Assembly: GCA_900545725.1 (NCBI GenBank)
Contig: URAI01000078.1
Span: 1-11,777, forward strand
DNA length: 11,777 nt
Reading direction: 5' to 3'
Origin: an uncultured Eubacterium sp.
GTDB lineage: Bacteria; Bacillota; Clostridia; Lachnospirales; Lachnospiraceae
Position 1 is the stretch's first letter. Each line of letters opens with the position of its first letter. The notes under the pieces are model-generated. The model was not told the origin of the DNA. It worked only from the letters and a program-made list of their open reading frames with translations, and searched no databases. The translations under genes were made by a program, and so were the position numbers. Shown one piece after another: positions 6,604 through 11,777 of this stretch.

Positions 6604-7641
6604 CTATTTTTCTTCCATATAACTCTTTCGCAGCTGACCACATGCACCATCAATATCTCTGCCCATTTCTCTTCTTATAGTAACATTTATTCCGCTTTTT
6701 TCAAGTTTATTTTTAAATTCATTAATAGACTTTTTCTCTGACTGCTCATAATCCCTTTCTTTGATAGGATTAACCGGAATAAGATTAATGTGACATTTCA
6801 TATTACGCACCAAGGCTATTAACTGGTCTGCACATTCCTTAGTATCATTGACACCTTTTACAAGACTATATTCAAATGAGATTCTTCGTCCTGTCTGTTC
6901 AATATAATATCTGCAGGCTTCAATTATTTCTTCAATCGAATATTTGTTCGCTATAGGCATCATTGTCTTTCTAAGTTCATCATTAGGTGCGTGAAGAGAT
7001 ATTGCAAGCGTTATCTGCAGCTTCATATCAGCTAACTGCCTTATCTTAGGAACAAGCCCACAGGTTGATACAGTTATATTTCTCGCACTTATGTTAAGTC
7101 CTTTATCACTATTAAGCAGATGTAAAAATTTAACAAGATTATCAAAGTTATCAAATGGTTCACCTGAACCCATAACAACTACATTATCTACTCTTTCCCC
7201 CGATAATCTCTGTATTGTATATATCTGGTCAAGCATTTCTGACGGTGCAAGACACCTTACCATTCCATCAAGTGTAGAAGCACAGAACCTGCAGCCCATC
7301 CGGCAGCCAACCTGTGAAGATATACATACTGAATTACCATGATGGTATTTCATAAGAACACTTTCTATAAGGTTATTATCATATAATTTAAAGAGATACT
7401 TTGATGTTCCATCAAGCTTAGATACCTGTACTCTCTCAGGCTCTAATGCAACCAGACGGCATGTTGTCTTTAATTTTTCTCTTAAATCCTTTGAAATATT
7501 GGTCATCTCATCAAAATCAGTTACCAGCTTCTTATGCAGCCACTGATATATCTGCGCCGCCCTGAATTTCTTATCGCCAAGATTGACAATAAATTCTTCC
7601 AGCTCTTCATAGCTTAATGACTTTATATCTGTTAAATCCAT
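6604..7641 (-). CDS. rlmN: Dual-specificity 23S rRNA (A2503-C2) / tRNA (A37-C2) methyltransferase RlmN
   Basis: RlmN is a radical SAM enzyme that makes 2-methyladenosine at A2503 of 23S rRNA and at A37 of some tRNAs. The 345-residue protein has an N-terminal accessory domain (about 1-90), then the CRMGCRFC cluster motif (Cys113, Cys117, Cys120), GSGEPFDN (158-165, SAM binding) and TLAISLHAPND (211-221). The methyl-carrying Cys334 lies in DIDGACGQL, and the partner Cys106 stands seven residues before the cluster, matching the E. coli spacing. I start at the ATG at 7639-7641 because GGAGA lies about six bases upstream; the ATG four codons earlier would put the ribosome site inside the gene. It belongs to RlmN rather than Cfr by overall family resemblance and genomic setting. 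A 231-base structured gap separates it from rsmB. The PP2C gene follows after 32 bases. Confidence 0.96.
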   Translation of the reverse strand: MDLTDIKSLSYEELEEFIVNLGDKKFRAAQIYQWLHKKLVTDFDEMTNISKDLREKLKTTCRLVALEPERVQVSKLDGTSKYLFKLYDNNLIESVLMKYHHGNSVCISSQVGCRMGCRFCASTLDGMVRCLAPSEMLDQIYTIQRLSGERVDNVVVMGSGEPFDNFDNLVKFLHLLNSDKGLNISARNITVSTCGLVPKIRQLADMKLQITLAISLHAPNDELRKTMMPIANKYSIEEIIEACRYYIEQTGRRISFEYSLVKGVNDTKECADQLIALVRNMKCHINLIPVNPIKERDYEQSEKKSINEFKNKLEKSGINVTIRREMGRDIDGACGQLRKSYMEEK

Positions 7642-7746
7642 TGTATTCTCCATTTCATAGGTACTTAATTAAAACTCCTATTGTTTAAAATAATCTTCTT
7701 TCTTCATTAAATCTACATTCTGAAAGCGATTTTCTTCTTCCATCAA

Positions 7747-7794
7747 GGTCTGTTTATGACGCCTGTAGCACAAACAGCCAGTTCACTTATGAAC
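7747..7794 (-). repeat. Dispersed two-hairpin element, copy 2
   Basis: On the minus strand GTTCA and TGAAC form a first small hairpin around TAAG. A second stem, CTGTTTGTG with CATAAACAG (nine pairs, one G-T), encloses a ten-base loop. This matches copy 1 at 1822-1867 in order and orientation. The first hairpin is perfect here but degraded in copy 1. It lies just past the tandem hairpin repeats after rsmB and about 105 bases upstream of rlmN. Confidence 0.55.
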
Positions 7795-7800
7795 AGTGAT

Positions 7801-7856
7801 AAAATAAGCTATCAAGCTTATTTTTCACACTAAGCTATGGAGCTTATTTTTCACAC
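7801..7856. repeat. Tandem 26-base hairpin repeat after rsmB (possible weak terminator)
   Basis: Two adjacent 26-base units (7805-7830 and 7831-7856) differ at only two loop positions. Each contains a palindromic TAAGCT/AGCTTA stem, and each ends TTTTTCACAC on the plus strand. The first unit together with its flank forms a perfect ten-base-pair stem, AAAATAAGCT (7801-7810) with AGCTTATTTT (7815-7824). On the minus strand the second hairpin met by the polymerase ends in TTTT, 50 to 70 bases past the rsmB stop codon. It could be a weak AT-rich terminator. The plus-strand T-runs would suit stopping antisense transcription equally well. Confidence 0.6.
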
Positions 7857-7872
7857 TAATCTCCATTGTGCT

Positions 7873-9351
7873 CTAATTTTTATATAATCTGCATATAAAG
7901 AAACCGTCTGTATTACCAACTCCCGGAAGAAGCTGTATACCATATTCTGTATTGTTATTATGTTCATATGAAATATCATTATTTTTATCTGATATGTTGT
8001 TTGTATCGGTAACTCTTCCGGATATCTTATCAATATTGTTTTCCATAATATTATCATCATAATATGATATATTATTATCTGAATCTGTCATTATATATTC
8101 TTTTATTACGCCTTCAGGAGGACATACTTCAAAGCCATAATTATCACACAGCCACTTTACATTGTCTTCATTTTCTGATTTATTAATTGTGCATGTGCTG
8201 TATATAAGATACCCGCCTTTTTTTACATATGACTGTACTGTTGATAATATGTCTCTTTGAAGTTTTACCAGCTCTGCTATCTTTTCAGGGCTGGTATTAT
8301 ACTTTATATCAGGCTTTCTTCCTATAATTCCAAGACCTGAACACGGCACATCTGCAATAACAATGTCTGCCCTGCCTATAGCACTTTCATCTGCAACTGT
8401 AGCATCCCACACTTTAGTCGTGACATTGTCAATGCCAAGTCTGTCAAGATTGTCTTCAATGAGTGATACCTTATAATCAGACACATCCCTTGAATCAACA
8501 GTTCCATTCTTAAGCTTTAATGCCGCATTAATAGTCTTGCCACCTGGGGCTGCACATACATCTGTTATATGTTCTTCTCCCTTAATACATGCCGCCTCGC
8601 CGGCTAACATTGAACTTATATCCTGTATCTGAAAACAGCCATCTTTAAATGTCTCAATATCATCAATATAATTATAACCTTTTATCTCAAAAGCATAGCT
8701 AAGTCCTTTAACAGGTATAACTGTTATTCCCTCCGCTTCCAGCCTGTGCTTTAATTCATCAGGTGTGGTTACGTTGGTATTACATCTTATATACGTTATT
8801 TTATCATTATCAAAGCCTATAAGCATTCTTTCTATCTGCTCATAAGTATATGTTATATTCCACATCTCAATAAGCCATTCAGGAAATGAATACTTTATTG
8901 ACAGAAATCTTTTCATATCACTTCTGTCAGGATATTTTATATTATCAGGATTCCTTGAAATATTTCTTAATACACCATTAACAAAGCCCTTAAGATTGAC
9001 AAACTTTCTTTTTACAGCCAGCTTGACAGCCTCATTACATACTGCCGATGCAGGAACATTTGGCATATACCGTAACTGATATACTGACATTCTCATAATA
9101 TTTCGTATGACTGGCTTCATCTTATTTACAGGTATCTTTGAATAGCTGTTAATAATATAATCAAGCTCTATTCTCTTTTCTATCGTTCCCTGTGCAACTC
9201 TTGTAATAAAACCTCTTTCATTTTTTTCAAGATACTGGAATTTGGATAACGCACTGCCAATTACTATATGGCTCATAGTATCCTCTTTTTCAAGCTCCAT
9301 TAATATATCAAGCACTACGGCTCTTAAGTTCACCAAATTAGTCGCGGTCAT
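7873..9351 (-). CDS. rsmB: 16S rRNA (cytosine-967 C5) methyltransferase RsmB
   Basis: RsmB (Sun/Fmu) methylates C967 of 16S rRNA. The 492-residue protein has an N-terminal NusB-like RNA-binding domain (about 5-135, with AVCNEAVKLAVKR and GFVNGVLRNI) and a Rossmann methyltransferase domain. Visible motifs are QDISSMLAG (243-251), SAM-binding motif I DVCAAPGGKT (264-273), motif IV DVPCSGLG (334-341, Cys337) and motif VI STCTI (385-389, catalytic Cys387). The C-terminal LLPG...TDGFF motif follows at about 474-485. Between motif VI and that end lies an unusual Asn/Asp-rich stretch (about 421-468), which makes the protein longer than the usual 430-450 residues. The start at 9349-9351 has GGAGGA four bases upstream and overlaps the end of the peptidase gene by 14 bases, implying translational coupling. 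The stop is TAG at 7873-7875. Confidence 0.96.
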   Translation of the reverse strand: MTATNLVNLRAVVLDILMELEKEDTMSHIVIGSALSKFQYLEKNERGFITRVAQGTIEKRIELDYIINSYSKIPVNKMKPVIRNIMRMSVYQLRYMPNVPASAVCNEAVKLAVKRKFVNLKGFVNGVLRNISRNPDNIKYPDRSDMKRFLSIKYSFPEWLIEMWNITYTYEQIERMLIGFDNDKITYIRCNTNVTTPDELKHRLEAEGITVIPVKGLSYAFEIKGYNYIDDIETFKDGCFQIQDISSMLAGEAACIKGEEHITDVCAAPGGKTINAALKLKNGTVDSRDVSDYKVSLIEDNLDRLGIDNVTTKVWDATVADESAIGRADIVIADVPCSGLGIIGRKPDIKYNTSPEKIAELVKLQRDILSTVQSYVKKGGYLIYSTCTINKSENEDNVKWLCDNYGFEVCPPEGVIKEYIMTDSDNNISYYDDNIMENNIDKISGRVTDTNNISDKNNDISYEHNNNTEYGIQLLPGVGNTDGFFICRLYKN

Positions 9352-10060
9352 TACGTCCTCCGAATAATATTATAAGTCTCACAAGCTGTAAAATAGCTGT
9401 AGCGGCGGCAGCAACATAAGTCATGGCTGCTGCTGACAGTACTTTTTTAGTCTGTGATACTTCTGAATTGTTCATAATTCCTGTTGAAGATAACAGCTTT
9501 AACGCCCTTGCTGATGCATCAAATTCAACCGGAAGTGTTACAAGCTGGAAAAGCACTGCTGCCGAAAACATTACTATACCAATATTTATAAGAAGACCGT
9601 TAAATGAAAATATAAGTCCTGCAATTATAAATACCCATGAAAGCTTTGAACCTAAATTAGCAATAGGAACCAGTGCAGTCCTAAAAGATAATGGTGCATA
9701 TCCTCTTGCATGCTGTATCGCATGACCACATTCATGTGCTGCAACACCTATTGCTGCTACTGACGTTGCACCATATACAGCATCAGAAAGATTAAGAGTC
9801 TTATTGGATGGATTATAATGGTCGGTGAGCTTTCCTGATACTCTCTGTATCGTTACATCATATATTCCCTGTGAATGTAAAATCTGCTCTGCCGCCATAG
9901 CTCCTGTTATTCCTGAAAGACTTCTTACATTAGAATATCTTGAAAATGCAGATGACACCTTCATCTGTGCCATCAGCGATATAATACCCGCTATAATAAT
10001 TAATATATATGTCGGGTCAAAATAGTATCCATAACCATATCTCATGTATAATCCAACCAT
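9338..10060 (-). CDS. Membrane zinc metallopeptidase, YugP family (Zn_peptidase_2)
   Basis: This 240-residue membrane protein belongs to a family named for B. subtilis YugP. It has an N-terminal membrane helix (about 17-33), a cytoplasmic or extracellular domain with the zinc motif HECGH (109-113; His109, Glu110, His113), hydrophobic helices at about 143-178, and another at about 208-235. Glu179 in LPVEFDASARAL is well conserved in the family and may be the third zinc ligand (inference). The family's substrate is not well established. I start at the ATG at 10058-10060, with GGAGG five bases upstream; longer frames would swallow that site. The position between fmt and rsmB is conserved in many Clostridia, but why a peptidase belongs there is unclear. 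The upstream 149-base gap contains two AT-rich inverted repeats. Confidence 0.9.
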   Translation of the reverse strand: MVGLYMRYGYGYYFDPTYILIIIAGIISLMAQMKVSSAFSRYSNVRSLSGITGAMAAEQILHSQGIYDVTIQRVSGKLTDHYNPSNKTLNLSDAVYGATSVAAIGVAAHECGHAIQHARGYAPLSFRTALVPIANLGSKLSWVFIIAGLIFSFNGLLINIGIVMFSAAVLFQLVTLPVEFDASARALKLLSSTGIMNNSEVSQTKKVLSAAAMTYVAAAATAILQLVRLIILFGGRNDRD

Positions 10061-10116
10061 ATAATCCTCCATTCCATATATAAAATAAAGCATTTTATTC
10101 TATATATTAATCTATA

Positions 10117-10139
10117 TTTTTGAACAGTATTGTTAAAAA
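10117..10139. repeat. AT-rich bulged hairpin upstream of the YugP-family gene
   Basis: TTTTTGAACA (10117-10126) and TGTTAAAAA (10131-10139) pair around GTAT with one bulged base. It lies between fmt and the peptidase gene, about 57 bases before the latter's start. Candidate -10-like boxes such as TAGAAT on the minus strand occur nearby, but no promoter is convincing. Confidence 0.35.
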
Positions 10140-10150
10140 TAATCGTATCC

Positions 10151-10209
10151 GCATTATTTTCACAGTATTTCAAGACAGCTTTGTTGCCAAATATTAATGA
10201 AAATTATGC
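10151..10209. repeat. Inverted repeat abutting the fmt stop codon
   Basis: GCATTATTTTCA (10151-10162) and TGAAAATTATGC (10198-10209) are inverted copies with 11 of 12 positions matching, separated by 35 bases. The second arm ends on the base next to the fmt stop codon at 10210. It is AT-rich and has no T-run, so its role is open: a processing site, a weak 3'-end structure, or an insertion scar. Confidence 0.5.
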
Positions 10210-11148
10210 TTAATGTATACCGAGTTTTTCACCGGTCTTTATTCCATTTCCTCTTAAGAATGAGGCTGAATCCATTCTCTTCTTGCCTTCAAGCTGTAAT
10301 TCATTAATCTTTAATGATTTATTACCACATTTAATAATAAATGTATCTTTATCAACCTGCGTTACCGTTCCTGCCTTGGCACTGCTGTCTGTATCATTAC
10401 ATACATCAGCATCCCAAAGTTTAAGCATCTTACCATTATGGTGTGTAAATGCACTAGGCCATGGATTAAGTCCTCTTATGAGTCTTTCAATCTTTTCTGC
10501 CGGTTCATTAAAATCAATCTCACCAAAAGATTTGTTAATCATCTTTACATAAGTTGACTGCGAATCATCCTGCGCTTGTGGCTTAAGCGTTCCTGCTTCT
10601 GCTTCTTTTAAGGTGTCAACCAGTAATTCAGCTCCTACTTCGCTCAATCTGTCAAAAAGGCTTCCACCTGTTTCCTTAGGTGCAAGTTTTACCTTTTTGG
10701 TAAGAAGTATATCACCTGTGTCAAGTCCCTCATTCATCTGCATTGTAGTAACCCCTGAATATTCACAGCCATCGATAACAGCCCACTGTATAGGTGCTGC
10801 ACCTCTGTACTTCGGAAGAAGAGAGGCATGAACATTGATACAGCCATACTTAGGCATATCAATAATCGACTCAGGTAACAGTTGTCCGAATGCAACAACA
10901 ACAATAACATCCGGCTTATAAGTTCTTAATTCTTCTACAAATTCAGGATTAGATGCCTTTACAGGCTGTAACACGGTAAGTCCGTGTTTAAGCGCCGACT
11001 CCTTAACCGCCGACATTGCCATTGCGCCGCCTCTTCCCTTTGGTTTATCCGGCTGTGTCACAACTGCACTTACTGTATGTCCGGCTTTAATAATTGCTTC
11101 AAGGGTTCCTACTGAAAAATCAGGAGTTCCCATAAAAATCACATTCAT
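10210..11148 (-). CDS. fmt: Methionyl-tRNA formyltransferase
   Basis: Fmt formylates initiator Met-tRNA with 10-formyltetrahydrofolate in the cytoplasm. The 312-residue length is normal. The N-terminal Rossmann domain has MGTPDFS (6-12), TQPDKPKGRG (31-40), the catalytic trio Asn105, His107 and Asp143 in INVHASLLPKYRGAAPIQ (104-121) and GLDTGDIL (141-148), then the C-terminal OB-type tRNA-binding domain (about 205-312, with GLNPWPSAF). The start at 11146-11148 follows a GAGGAG ribosome site (about eight bases upstream). A 29-codon in-frame extension reaches into the neighbouring IS element end and is rejected. In related genomes def and priA usually lie directly upstream. Here an IS110-family element occupies that place in the opposite direction, so fmt may rely on its own promoter (11195-11223). 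Confidence 0.97.
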   Translation of the reverse strand: MNVIFMGTPDFSVGTLEAIIKAGHTVSAVVTQPDKPKGRGGAMAMSAVKESALKHGLTVLQPVKASNPEFVEELRTYKPDVIVVVAFGQLLPESIIDMPKYGCINVHASLLPKYRGAAPIQWAVIDGCEYSGVTTMQMNEGLDTGDILLTKKVKLAPKETGGSLFDRLSEVGAELLVDTLKEAEAGTLKPQAQDDSQSTYVKMINKSFGEIDFNEPAEKIERLIRGLNPWPSAFTHHNGKMLKLWDADVCNDTDSSAKAGTVTQVDKDTFIIKCGNKSLKINELQLEGKKRMDSASFLRGNGIKTGEKLGIH

Positions 11149-11176
11149 ACTTAATTCTCCTCGTATAATATCTTTT

Positions 11177-11198
11177 AGATACATAAATACATGTATCT
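11177..11198. repeat. Eight-base-pair palindrome upstream of fmt
   Basis: AGATACAT (11177-11184) and ATGTATCT (11191-11198) are perfect inverted copies around a six-base loop. It overlaps the -10 box of the candidate fmt promoter, so it could be an operator. Neither side has a T-run, so it is not an intrinsic terminator. Confidence 0.45.
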
Positions 11199-11223
11199 TA
11201 GTTATCAAATAAATCTTGTTCAA
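11195..11223 (-). promoter_or_regulatory. fmt: Candidate fmt promoter at the IS boundary
   Basis: On the minus strand TTGAAC (11218-11223) and TAAGAT (11195-11200) are 17 bases apart, with a start about 40 bases before the fmt ATG. Each box matches consensus at four of six positions. The -35 box lies inside an imperfect inverted-repeat arm of the IS left end. If that arm belongs to the IS, then the insertion supplies the -35 box (inference). Confidence 0.35.
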
Positions 11224-11239
11224 TAGGCTTAGCAAAGCC
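11218..11239. repeat. Left-end inverted-repeat arm with nested hairpin
   Basis: GTTCAATAGGCTTAG (11218-11232) is the reverse complement, at 13 of 15 positions, of CCAAGCCGATTGAAC (11472-11486), about 250 bases away and just before the transposase ribosome site. Nested in it, GGCTT (11226-11230) and AAGCC (11235-11239) form a perfect five-base-pair hairpin around AGCA. The two long arms bracket the non-coding region proposed as bridge RNA. Confidence 0.55.
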
Positions 11240-11241
11240 CA

Positions 11242-11250
11242 TGATATAAT
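11242..11250 (+). promoter_or_regulatory. Extended -10 promoter in the IS left end
   Basis: TGATATAAT is a perfect extended -10 element (TG, one base, TATAAT at 11245-11250). No good -35 box stands 16-18 bases upstream; TTGTTC at 11216-11221 is 23 bases away. It points toward the structured region and the transposase. In IS110 elements a stronger promoter can also form at the circle junction (family knowledge). Confidence 0.5.
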
Positions 11251-11518
11251 TGTCCCAGTGTCAATCAGGTAATAGTTCTTTTTTCTCCTGTTGAACCAGT
11301 AATGGTTGCTTCATAATAAGTCTGTTCCCCTGACATGGAAGTTAGCTTCAAACCGACTGGCTGTTTGCTTAAGTACATGGACGACCATCCAGCAGTGTGG
11401 TTTCGCATCTGTCCATCTTAAGCCGGATTCTTATATGCGAGGATGTCGATGCTCCATGATCATGGGTTTTACCAAGCCGATTGAACACTTTAATTCACAA
11501 CGAAAGAAGGTGATTACA
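11251..11518 (+). ncRNA. Candidate IS110 bridge RNA region (non-coding left end)
   Basis: Characterised IS110-group elements express a bridge RNA from the non-coding end next to the transposase; its two internal loops pair with target and donor DNA. Here about 268 bases between an extended -10 and the transposase hold no protein gene. The clearest fold is a two-step stem: GCTTAAG (11367-11373) with CTTAAGC (11417-11423), then after a three-base bulge ATGGAC (11377-11382) with GTCCAT (11411-11416). It encloses 28 bases, in which ACCA (11384-11387) and TGGT (11398-11401) can close a terminal hairpin and leave an asymmetric internal loop. Upstream lies AACCA/TGGTT (11294-11307). The stem is observed; the bridge RNA role, RNA ends and guide bases are inferred. 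Confidence 0.45.
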
Positions 11519-11777
11519 ATGAACACACTTTACGTCGGTATTGATGTAAGCAGCAAATCCAATGTCGTTTACTTAATGCTTCCAAATGGTGACAAGCACA
11601 GTAACTTTTCTGTTGCCAACTCACATGAAGGTTCTACCCAGTTGGTAAAAAGAATTCTTTCTGCTTTAACTTCACATTCCCTTGACACGGTTCTGATTGG
11701 TCTTGAAGCAACCTCTGTTTATGGAGACAATCTCGTGTACTTCTTAAGGGAAGATGCCACTCTGGCACCGTTTAACA
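11519..11777 (+). CDS. IS110-family transposase, N-terminal part, cut by window edge
   Basis: The first 86 codons of a DEDD-type transposase are visible; no stop codon occurs before the edge. It starts MNTLYVGIDVSSKSNVVYLM. The first catalytic Asp is Asp9 in GIDVSSK, and the second acidic residue is Glu63 in LIGLEATSVYGDNL, both hallmarks of the RuvC-like DEDD_Tnp_IS110 domain. The remaining Asp pair and the C-terminal Tnp domain with its catalytic Ser lie outside the window. The start is supported by AGAAGGTGA about six bases upstream of the ATG. In the family the protein forms a complex with bridge RNA and recombines donor and target DNA. Whether the gene is intact cannot be told here. Confidence 0.92.
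   Translation, partial: MNTLYVGIDVSSKSNVVYLMLPNGDKHSNFSVANSHEGSTQLVKRILSALTSHSLDTVLIGLEATSVYGDNLVYFLREDATLAPFN

Larger units (their letters stand above)
11218..11777 (+). mobile_element. IS110-family insertion sequence, left part, cut by window edge
   Basis: A DEDD transposase gene starting at 11519 is preceded by a long non-coding region rich in secondary structure, which is the layout of IS110-group elements (long left end, transposase downstream). IS110 elements lack standard terminal inverted repeats and usually make no target duplication, so the exact left tip cannot be fixed from this sequence alone. I take 11218 as an outer estimate because an imperfect inverted-repeat arm starts there. 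The right part lies outside the window. It is inserted divergently from fmt. Confidence 0.7.

Noticed and set aside
7678..7743. A 21-codon minus-strand frame starting MEEENRFQNVD, just after the dispersed element and upstream of rlmN
   Set aside because: No Shine-Dalgarno sequence precedes it and nothing shows it is a leader peptide; a short AG-rich frame of this size is expected by chance.
7801..7856. Short tandem repeats as a CRISPR-like array
   Set aside because: The units are directly adjacent with no spacers and only two copies exist; no cas gene is present.
11149..11235. 29-codon N-terminal extension of fmt
   Set aside because: The internal ATG has GAGGAG at good distance and opens with the family's MNVIFMGTPDFS; the extension is encoded by promoter-like and IS-end sequence.
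11355..11366. 12-mer ACTGGCTGTTTG in the IS left end, also found on the minus strand in the dispersed element at 7747-7794
   Set aside because: Shared 12-mers are expected by chance several times in a window this size, and the flanking bases do not align.

Overview
The window is AT-rich chromosomal DNA from a low-GC Firmicute. The best fit is a Clostridia member of the Lachnospiraceae type. This rests on gene order, strong GGAGG-type ribosome sites, a clostridial pyruvate:ferredoxin oxidoreductase, and a PASTA kinase operon next to translation genes. I cannot name the genus.

Read in the direction of transcription (minus strand, right to left), positions 11148 to 2112 hold a conserved housekeeping cluster: fmt (initiator tRNA formylation), a YugP-type membrane zinc peptidase, rsmB (16S rRNA m5C methyltransferase), rlmN (23S rRNA/tRNA m2A methyltransferase), a PP2C phosphatase, a PASTA Ser/Thr kinase (PrkC type), rsgA (30S assembly GTPase) and rpe (ribulose-phosphate epimerase). 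The cluster joins ribosome and translation maturation to reversible Ser/Thr phosphorylation that senses the cell wall. The zinc peptidase and rsmB overlap by 14 bases. The gaps rlmN-PP2C, PP2C-kinase and rsgA-rpe are 24 to 62 bases. Larger gaps carrying hairpins lie between fmt and the peptidase, between rsmB and rlmN, and between the kinase and rsgA, so several transcripts or attenuation points are possible.

Beyond rpe comes a 367-base non-coding stretch (1745-2111). It is full of inverted and direct repeats, including a 66-base near-perfect hairpin and a dispersed two-hairpin element that recurs between rsmB and rlmN. A gene for a protein with tandem HD domains follows; the second domain is a canonical HD-GYP and the first is degenerate. 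At the left edge is the 5' part of a pyruvate:ferredoxin oxidoreductase gene with a good promoter and Shine-Dalgarno site.

At the right edge, divergent from fmt, lies the left part of an IS110-family insertion sequence: a long structured non-coding left end (11218-11518) and the first 86 codons of a DEDD transposase. By analogy with characterised IS110 elements, the left end is the expected place for a bridge RNA, and a two-part stem there fits. The element sits immediately upstream of fmt, where related genomes usually have def and priA.

The most interesting material is the putative bridge RNA region, the dispersed element with a compensatory stem change, the repeat-rich block after rpe, and low-complexity protein segments in RsmB and the kinase. 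I see no CRISPR array, tRNA or rRNA.
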